Shown here: in pieces, positions 58,626-64,000 of the stretch | Numbering within the stretch: position 1 is the first letter of the stretch | How the letters are laid out: every line of letters starts with the position of its first letter | From: Streptomyces lienomycini | GTDB lineage: Bacteria; Actinomycetota; Actinomycetes; Streptomycetales; Streptomycetaceae | Assembly: GCF_027947595.1 (NCBI RefSeq) | Contig: NZ_CP116257.1 | Span: 7,624,001-7,688,000 of the forward strand | Direction of reading: 5' to 3' | DNA: 64,000 bases | Program-made: the position numbers and the translations under genes | The notes under the pieces: generated by a model | The model's input: only the letters and a program-made list of their open reading frames with translations | The model's database searches: none | What the model was told of the DNA's origin: nothing

Positions 58626-61043
58626 TCAGACCAGCCGCACCGGCTTCTCCGGGCGTATGCCGAGGTCGGTCATCCAGGCGCGCAACGGGCCCGGGTCGCC
58701 CGTCTCGACCAGGCTGAGCACTCCGGGCGCCAGGTCCGCGGCGCGGGCGCCGTCGAAGAGGAGCGAGGGCCCGTCGAGCCAGTCGAGGCCGGGGGCGGCT
58801 CCGGCGGTGTCCATCGCCGCGCAGCACACCATCGCCGTGACGTGCGCGGTGAGGATCTCGCGGCCGGTGCGCGGGGGCTGCAGCGGGAGGAGGGGGAGCG
58901 CCCGATCGTCCCAGAGAACGGCATCGGGGCCGCCCGCCCCGGCGGCGGGAGCGCCCCCGGCACCGGTGAGCCTCCCCTCCGCCTCCTCGCGGGCCAGTTG
59001 CGCACTGAGCCCGGCAGCGAGGGCGGCACCGCGAGCCGTGGTGCCGTCGAGGTCGTCCTCGTCGTCGAGGGGGGTGCGGAGGTGATCGGCGGGGGCGTGG
59101 GGGCCGTCGGTCGGAGGGTGCGGGGCGCCGGCGCCGGCGCCGGTCGGGGAGTGCGGGGCGTCATGGCCACCGGCCCGCTGCGGCGCGGTGTCGGCGGCGT
59201 TGGCACCGGGTGGCGACGGCGCTACGCCGGTGGGGGTGCCGGGGTCGGCGGACGGCGGGTGCGGAGCGTCATGGCCACCGGCCCGCTGCGGCGCGGTGGC
59301 ATCGGCACCCGACGGCGACGGCGCCGGGGCGTCGAGGCCAGGGGCCGTCGGCGGCACGTCAGCGGGGGTGCCCGGGCCACCGGACGGCAGGTGCGGAACA
59401 CCGTTGGGACCGGACGCCGACAGCGGGGCGTCATGGCCACCGGGCTGCCGCGGCGCCGCATCGGCCAGGGCATCGGAGCCAGCGGCCCCCGGCGGCACGT
59501 CAGCCGGGGTGTCCGGGTCACCGGACGGCGGGTGCGGGGCGCCGTTGGCGTCGGACGGCGACAGCGGGGCGTTGGTGGGGAGGGTCGGGGCGCCCGGCCG
59601 GGCGGGGGTGCCGCTCGTCGGTTCCGGCCGGACGGGGGATTCGGCCCCTGCGCTCGGGGCTGTCTCCGCCGCCGCCTCCCCCTCGGCCACGGTCGTGGTC
59701 GTGGTCGTGGTCGTGGTCGTCCCGGGAGGGTCGTCGGTGGTCGCATGGCCCGGGGTGGTGAGGTGGTCCAGGAGGCGGGCCAGGGTGGGGCCGTCCGTGC
59801 CCGGTGGTGTGCCCTGCGCCTCCCGGCGGACGCCCAGGGTGTCCAGGACGCGGTGCAGGCGGGCGGCGTCCGTGCGCCAGGTCCGGTCGACGACCTCCTC
59901 GGGGTACTCGTCCCATCCGACCGGAGACCAGTCGGGGCCGGTCTCGGCGGGGCCTCCGTGGAAGAGGCGCGCGGCGAGGAGGGAGACCGCCTCGTCCATC
60001 GCCCCGGGCTCCTCCAGCAGGTCACAGGCGGGACGCTCGCCCAGACGGGAGGCGAAGCCCTCGGCCAGGCGGTCGCGGCGGGACAGCTCCGTGAGGGCCG
60101 CGACGACTCCCACGTCCAGCCGGGAGGGCCAGCGGCCCATCCGCCAGGCGGGCAGCGCCACCCGGGTCAGCAGCCGGTCCCAGCCCGCGTAGGCGAGCCC
60201 GACCTGCTCCTGCGCGACGATCCGCAGACCGTAGTCCACAGCCTGTGCACGCTCGGCGGCGGCGGCCGCGACCCCGCGCTCCATCTCGGTCGCATGGCCG
60301 CGACAACTGCGCAGCAGGAGCCGTGACACCCGGCCGAGGCCCGCGCAGACCACCCGGGACAGCGGGTCGCGCCTCCTCACGGAGGCCACCGCCACGGCGG
60401 CGTCCAGGCCCCGTATGAAGCGCCGGGCCGCGGCTATGTCCGGGTGGGCCGAGGGCCCCGTACCGGCGACGACCGGGGCGAGCACGGCACGCAGCTCCCC
60501 CACCCGCATCCACCACAGGAAGGGGGAGCCGATGACCAGGACGGGCGCGGTGGGAGCACTCCGGCGGCGGGCGGGGCCGCCCGGGCCGGTCAGGTCGTCG
60601 TCGTGCTTGAGGGCGGGCGGCGGGCCGTGGGTCGCGTGGGTGCGGTCCTCCAGCCAGCTGTCGCAGTCCGGGGTGAGCGCTATCGCGGAGGGCGCGGGGA
60701 CGTCGAGGCGGTCGGCCAGGTCGCGCACCATCCGGTACAGGTCGGGCGCCGACTCCTCGGCGACCGTGACCGTGGGAGTCGTCGCGGGCCGGGAGCGGGC
60801 CACCACCAGGGCGACTCCGGCGGCGGCCGGCAGCACGAGCAGTGCGAGGACGCACACGGCCCAGCGCAGGGCGTCCCAGCCGGCGCCCGTGAGACGCCCG
60901 CTGGAGCCCCCGACGAGGAGGATCACGGCGGCGGCGGCCGGCAGCAGGGCCACGGCCAGCGCCCGGCTGCGCACGCGCAGCACCGCCAGCGCCCGGGAAC
61001 GCGCGGCCAGCGCGCCCATCTCCACACCACCGTTACCGGTCAC
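58626..61043 (-). CDS. Large membrane protein with M48-like head lacking HExxH
   Basis: An 805-residue protein from GTG 61043 (ATG 61019 is an alternative). Two hydrophobic segments (~25-95) precede a domain that resembles an M48 peptidase in layout: APSAIALTPDCDSWLEDRTH, VLVIGSPFLWWMRVGELRAV and LAPVVAGTGPSAHP. The second segment sits where HExxH should be, but the zinc His residues are missing. A run of ten Thr at ~445-455 and about 200 Pro/Gly/Ala/His residues (GGHDAPHPPS-type 36-residue repeats) form a long disordered linker. A small C-terminal domain ends in KPVRLV. It is probably not a peptidase but a membrane scaffold (inference). It is placed between purD and purC in Streptomyces. Confidence 0.65.
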   Translation of the reverse strand: MTGNGGVEMGALAARSRALAVLRVRSRALAVALLPAAAAVILLVGGSSGRLTGAGWDALRWAVCVLALLVLPAAAGVALVVARSRPATTPTVTVAEESAPDLYRMVRDLADRLDVPAPSAIALTPDCDSWLEDRTHATHGPPPALKHDDDLTGPGGPARRRSAPTAPVLVIGSPFLWWMRVGELRAVLAPVVAGTGPSAHPDIAAARRFIRGLDAAVAVASVRRRDPLSRVVCAGLGRVSRLLLRSCRGHATEMERGVAAAAAERAQAVDYGLRIVAQEQVGLAYAGWDRLLTRVALPAWRMGRWPSRLDVGVVAALTELSRRDRLAEGFASRLGERPACDLLEEPGAMDEAVSLLAARLFHGGPAETGPDWSPVGWDEYPEEVVDRTWRTDAARLHRVLDTLGVRREAQGTPPGTDGPTLARLLDHLTTPGHATTDDPPGTTTTTTTTTTVAEGEAAAETAPSAGAESPVRPEPTSGTPARPGAPTLPTNAPLSPSDANGAPHPPSGDPDTPADVPPGAAGSDALADAAPRQPGGHDAPLSASGPNGVPHLPSGGPGTPADVPPTAPGLDAPAPSPSGADATAPQRAGGHDAPHPPSADPGTPTGVAPSPPGANAADTAPQRAGGHDAPHSPTGAGAGAPHPPTDGPHAPADHLRTPLDDEDDLDGTTARGAALAAGLSAQLAREEAEGRLTGAGGAPAAGAGGPDAVLWDDRALPLLPLQPPRTGREILTAHVTAMVCCAAMDTAGAAPGLDWLDGPSLLFDGARAADLAPGVLSLVETGDPGPLRAWMTDLGIRPEKPVRLV
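59101..59640. repeat. Degenerate ~108-bp repeats in M48-like gene linker
   Basis: The word TCATGGCCACCGGCCCGCTG recurs 108 bp apart (59161 and 59269), and weaker copies lie beyond. The encoded unit starts QRAGGHDAPHPPS. A hexanucleotide GGTCGT repeat around 59692-59724 encodes the Thr run. Confidence 0.7.
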
Positions 61044-61289
61044 GGCCGGACCTCATCCCCTCATCGCTGCCCTGTCTGTCCTGGACCGTCCTGCTGCTGC
61101 TCCGCTGCTTCTCTGCTTCTGCTCACTCCCCCACTGTGGCACCGGGCACTGACATCGCAATGCCGGTGGGCCAAGTGCCGGAACGCTTGCGCGGCACCAT
61201 AGTTGGGGCCTTCCCGCCCGTCAGCCGTATGGCCTATCGGTCACCCGATGGAATGGCTTTGGGGAGAGCTGGAGACGGACAGCAAGGGT

Positions 61290-61323
61290 CAGGCCCCGGC
61301 TCCTGAGACGGAGCCGGGGCCTG
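61290..61323 (-). terminator. Terminator of purD
   Basis: CAGGCCCCGGCTCC and GGAGCCGGGGCCTG, a 14-bp stem around TGAGAC, 42 nt after the purD stop. Confidence 0.9.
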
Positions 61324-61365
61324 CCGGGTTCGGTGTGGAACGGGTGTCCGGGAGTGTCGCGAGGG

Positions 61366-62616
61366 CTACGCGCCCGCCGCCCTCGCCGCGATGTCGGTGC
61401 GGTGCTGCGAGCCGTCGAGGCCGATACGGGCGACGGCCCGGTAGGCACGGTCGCGGGCCTCGGTGAGGTCGGCGCCGGTCGCCGTGACGGACAGGACGCG
61501 TCCGCCGGCGCTGACGACGGCGTCGCCCTCGGCGCGGGTACCGGCGTGCAGGACGTAGGCGTGCGGGGCGTCCTGGGCGGCCACCTCGTCGAGGCCGGTG
61601 ATCGGGTCGCCGGTGCGCGGGGTGCCGGGGTAGTTGGGGGAGGCGACGACCACCGTGACGGCCGCGTCGTCGCTCCAGCGCAGCGGTTCGAGGTCGGCGA
61701 GGTTGCCGGTGGCGGCGGCCATCAGCAGACCGGCGAGCGGGGTCTGCAGGCGGGCCAGCACGACCTGCGTCTCGGGGTCGCCGAAGCGGGCGTTGAACTC
61801 GATCACGCGAACGCCGCGCGAGGTGATCGCGAGTCCGGCGTACAGCAGGCCGGAGAAGGGGGTGCCGCGGCGGCGCATCTCGTCGACGGTCGGCTGGAGC
61901 ACGCTCTGCACGACCTCGTCGACCAGCTTGGGGTCGGCCCAGGGCAGCGGCGAGTACGCGCCCATGCCGCCGGTGTTCGGGCCCCGGTCGCCGTCGAGGG
62001 CGCGCTTGAAGTCCTGGGCGGGCTGGAGCGGCCGTACGTTCTCGCCGTCGGTGATGGCGAAGAGGGACACCTCGGGGCCGTCCAGGAACTCCTCGATGAC
62101 GACGCGGTCGCAGGCCGCCGCGTGCGTCCGGGCGGCCTCGACGTCGTCGGTGACGACGACGCCCTTGCCGGCGGCCAGCCCGTCGTCCTTGACGACGTAG
62201 GGGGCGCCGAAGGCGGCGAGGGCCGCGTCGGTCTCGTCGGGGTTCGTGCAGACGTAGGAGCGGGCCGTGGGGACGCCGGCACCGGCCATGACGTCCTTGG
62301 CGAAGGCCTTGGAGCCCTCCAGCCGCGCGGCCTCGCCCGACGGCCCGAAGACCGGGATGCCCGCCTCGCGCACGGCGTCGGCGACCCCGGCGACCAGTGG
62401 CGCCTCGGGTCCGACGACGACCAGTTCGGCGCCGAGCCGGGTGGCCAGCGCGGTGACGGCCGCGCCGTCGAGGGCGTCGACCTGGTGCAGTTCGGCGACC
62501 TCGGCGATACCGGCGTTGCCGGGTGCGCAGTGCAGCGCGGTGACGTCGGGGTCGAGGGACAGGGAACGGCACAGGGCGTGTTCGCGGGCGCCGCCGCCGA
62601 TGACAAGGACCTTCAC
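61366..62616 (-). CDS. purD: Phosphoribosylamine-glycine ligase
   Basis: A 416-residue ATP-grasp enzyme from GTG 62616, preceded by TAGGCT exactly 7 nt upstream. It makes GAR from phosphoribosylamine, glycine and ATP. The N-terminal strand-loop is [20 protein letters not shown], and the ATP-grasp core has [39 protein letters not shown] and [14 protein letters not shown]. The metal-binding [16 protein letters not shown] follows at ~285. Length is normal. It is next to dnaX, both leftward, 150 nt apart. Confidence 0.97.
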   Translation of the reverse strand: MKVLVIGGGAREHALCRSLSLDPDVTALHCAPGNAGIAEVAELHQVDALDGAAVTALATRLGAELVVVGPEAPLVAGVADAVREAGIPVFGPSGEAARLEGSKAFAKDVMAGAGVPTARSYVCTNPDETDAALAAFGAPYVVKDDGLAAGKGVVVTDDVEAARTHAAACDRVVIEEFLDGPEVSLFAITDGENVRPLQPAQDFKRALDGDRGPNTGGMGAYSPLPWADPKLVDEVVQSVLQPTVDEMRRRGTPFSGLLYAGLAITSRGVRVIEFNARFGDPETQVVLARLQTPLAGLLMAAATGNLADLEPLRWSDDAAVTVVVASPNYPGTPRTGDPITGLDEVAAQDAPHAYVLHAGTRAEGDAVVSAGGRVLSVTATGADLTEARDRAYRAVARIGLDGSQHRTDIAARAAGA

Positions 62617-62623
62617 GGGGTGA

Positions 62624-62629
62624 AGCCTA
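62624..62629 (-). promoter_or_regulatory. -10 hexamer of purD (leaderless)
   Basis: TAGGCT on the minus strand, exactly 7 nt before the GTG at 62616, with no ribosome binding site. Confidence 0.55.
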
Positions 62630-62766
62630 ATGGGAGCGGACCGGTGCGGTTTGTGCGGGCTTCCGAGAGGCCGGTGAGCGTGGGCTCGTACGTTCCTCCA
62701 GGAGCACTCCAGGAGCACCCCGGGAGCACCCCGGGAACGCGCCGGGGCGCTGCCCGCCGTGCGCCG

Positions 62767-64000
62767 CTACTCGTTCGCGATCTCCTCGACCACCGTCGCG
62801 CCCAGCTCGCGCACCAGCAGCTCCTTGCCGGAGAGGGCCGACTCGTCGAGGTCCGGGTCGTCGTCCTCGGGGATGTCGTCCTCGGGGGAGACCGGGGGCG
62901 GCTCGGGTGCCGGGGGCCGGGGGCGGGCGCGGGGGCGGAAGCCGGGGAGGGCGCGGGAGCCGGGGCGGCGGACGCGGGCGCCGACGGCCGCGGTGCGGGG
63001 GCGCCGCCGCCGAAGCCGCCTCCGCCACCACCGCCGATGCCGCCGCTCCCGGGTCCGCCGTAGCCGCCGGAGGGGCCGGGCGGGGGCGCCGAGCCGCCGG
63101 AGGGGTCGACGACCGCCTCGATCTTCCACTGCACGTTGAACTGCTCGGCCAGGGCCTGCCGCAGGACGTCCTCGCTGCCGCTGCTCACGAAGTTGTCGCG
63201 CGCCCCGGCGTTGACGAAGCCGAGCTGGAGGGAGGTGCCGTCGAAACCGGTCACCTGGGCGTTCTGGCTGAGCAGGATCCAGGTGAAGCGGCGGCGGTTC
63301 TTGACCGCCTCCAGGATGTTGGGCCAGAGCGAGCGCGGGTCGACCCCGGAGCCGCCCGTCGGCGCGGAGCCTGGCGCGGGGGCTGCCGGGGCGGCAGCGG
63401 CCGGCGCGGGGACCGGTGCGGCCGCCGGGGTCGCGGCGGGGCCGGGTGCGGCCGGTGTCCGAGGCTGGCCACCGCCCGTCGGCGCCGCCGTGGGCCACCC
63501 GCCGGGGCGTCGGCCGCCCCGGCGGGAGCCGCGGTGGGCCAGGCGCCCGGCGCGGGCGCCGAGGCAGGAGCGGAGGCGGGCGCCGGGGCATGCGGCGCCG
63601 GGGTGGGACCGGCGGCCGGAGCGGGCGCCGCCTGCGGATGCCCGCCACCGGCAGACCCACCACCGGCGGGCCCACCGTCGGCGGGGCCGCCACCCGCGTC
63701 GGACGAGGCACCGGCACCGGCACCGGCATCGGGCGAGGGACCGGCACCGGTGGCCGCACCGGAGGACGACCCGCCGCCCGGCGTACCCGCACCCGCCCCC
63801 GCCGGGGCACCGGAGCCCGGCCCCCGTACCGCGGCCCGCGCCGCGGCGGGCCTGCCACCCGGCGGAACCGGGGCGGCGGCGGGCGGAACCGGGGCGGCGA
63901 AGCCCCCCGCACCGGCCGCGCTCCCCGTTCCGGCATGCGCCTCGGGTCCGGGCGCGTACCCCATGGCGGGTGCGCCCGCGCCCGCCGAGAACTGCACCCC
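62767..64000 (-). CDS. dnaX: DNA polymerase III gamma/tau subunit (DnaX), 3' part, frameshifted
   Basis: The clamp-loader ATPase is outside the window; only the tau-type tail is present. A long Ala/Pro/Gly linker (residues encoded from 64000 to ~63500) leads to the conserved SLWPNILEAVKNRRRFTWIL, LSQNAQVTGFDGTSLQLGF and LRQALAEQFNVQWKIEAVVD. A Gly/Ala/Pro stretch precedes an acidic segment EDDIPEDDDPDLDESALSG and the terminal LLVRELGATVVEEIANE. The reading frame changes twice, near 63498-63500 and within 62890-62940; each can be repaired by one base in a G or C run. Essential DnaX should be intact, so assembly error is likely. Confidence 0.85.
   Translation of the reverse strand, partial: GCSSRRARAHPPWGTRPDPRRMPERGARPVRGASPPRFRPPPPRFRRVAGPPRRGPRYGGRAPVPRRGRVRVRRAAGRPPVRPPVPVPRPMPVPVPVPRPTRVAAPPTVGPPVVGLPVAGIRRRRPLRPPVPPRRRMPRRPPPLLPRRPRRAPGPPRLPPGRPTPRRVAHGGADGRWPASDTGRTRPRRDPGGRTGPRAGRCRPGSPRARLRADGRLRGRPALALAQHPGGGQEPPPLHLDPAQPERPGDRFRRHLPPARLRQRRGARQLREQRQRGRPAAGPGRAVQRAVEDRGGRRPLRRLGAPARPLRRLRRTRERRHRRWWRRRLRRRRPRTAAVGARVRRPGSRALPGFRPRARPRPPAPEPPPVSPEDDIPEDDDPDLDESALSGKELLVRELGATVVEEIANE

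Noticed and set aside
62613..63254. Independent gene starting MTGFDGTSLQLGF
   Set aside because: It is the interior of DnaX; the apparent start is a frameshift consequence.
62767..63254. Programmed frameshifting giving a gamma form of DnaX
   Set aside because: No slippery A-rich site; the shifts occur far downstream of the ATPase region in G/C runs.
1..64000. CRISPR arrays, insertion sequences, prophage or integrase genes
   Set aside because: No regularly spaced repeats, transposase or integrase sequence was seen.

Overview
The window is high-GC actinobacterial DNA. Strongly GC-biased third codon positions, GTG starts, leaderless promoters and the gene set (bldC, lsrL, valine dehydrogenase, an ORF1590-type sporulation gene) point to a Streptomyces chromosome. 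From memory, gene order matches the S. coelicolor core region around SCO4067-SCO4116 in inverted orientation. No IS element, prophage or CRISPR array was seen.

Layout. 1-6.8 kb: 5' part of a SARP/AfsR regulator, an asparagine-synthetase-like enzyme with a frameshift, a TTA-containing sporulation gene and an LhgO-type oxidase. 6.8-15 kb: a Dabb protein, trmB, a PrsW-type membrane protease, an aldo/keto reductase, an M23 peptidase behind a c-di-AMP (ydaO-type) riboswitch, a PP2C phosphatase, initiator tRNA and a RibD-like protein with swapped domains. 15-17 kb: a four-gene translationally coupled operon of small proteins, including a toxin-antitoxin-like pair, divergent from a short GntR regulator. 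17-24.6 kb: an Lrp-type regulator divergent from an M20 hydrolase-MFS exporter pair, a TRIC channel, a second M20 hydrolase, a MerR regulator with its operator, and two tandem paralogous anchored proteins. 24.7-32.2 kb: tRNA-Lys, an APC permease, a DEAD-box RNA helicase with an RGG tail, a lipoprotein, a zincin, a phosphoesterase, and a tRNA Glu-Asp-Phe cluster with a perfect parS core between two tRNAs. 32.3-41 kb: hrpA, a second tRNA-Asp with a decayed copy beside it, a DUF6274 protein, bldC, a conserved hypothetical, vdh and a DUF3073 protein. 41-64 kb: the purine genes purM, purF, purL, purQ, purS, purC and purD, interleaved with a META lipoprotein, a second M23 peptidase, an ArsR-type regulator with its operator, a truncated Uma2 gene, lsrL, tRNA-Gly genes, an ABC exporter plus two-component system, a large M48-like protein and the 3' part of dnaX.

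How it works together. Seven purine genes in three clusters cover PRPP to AICAR precursors: PurF, PurD, PurS/PurQ/PurL, PurM and PurC. Developmental control is represented by bldC, the TTA-containing sporulation gene, lsrL and the c-di-AMP-controlled cell-wall peptidase. Most other genes are chromosomal housekeeping. Four genes (purF, purD, prsW-like and a maleylpyruvate-isomerase-like gene) have a -10 hexamer exactly 7 nt before the start codon, the signature of leaderless mRNAs.

Quality caution. Three single-base losses, each in a G or C run, break reading frames that otherwise continue perfectly (one in the asparagine-synthetase-like gene, two in dnaX). Assembly error in homopolymers is the simplest explanation.
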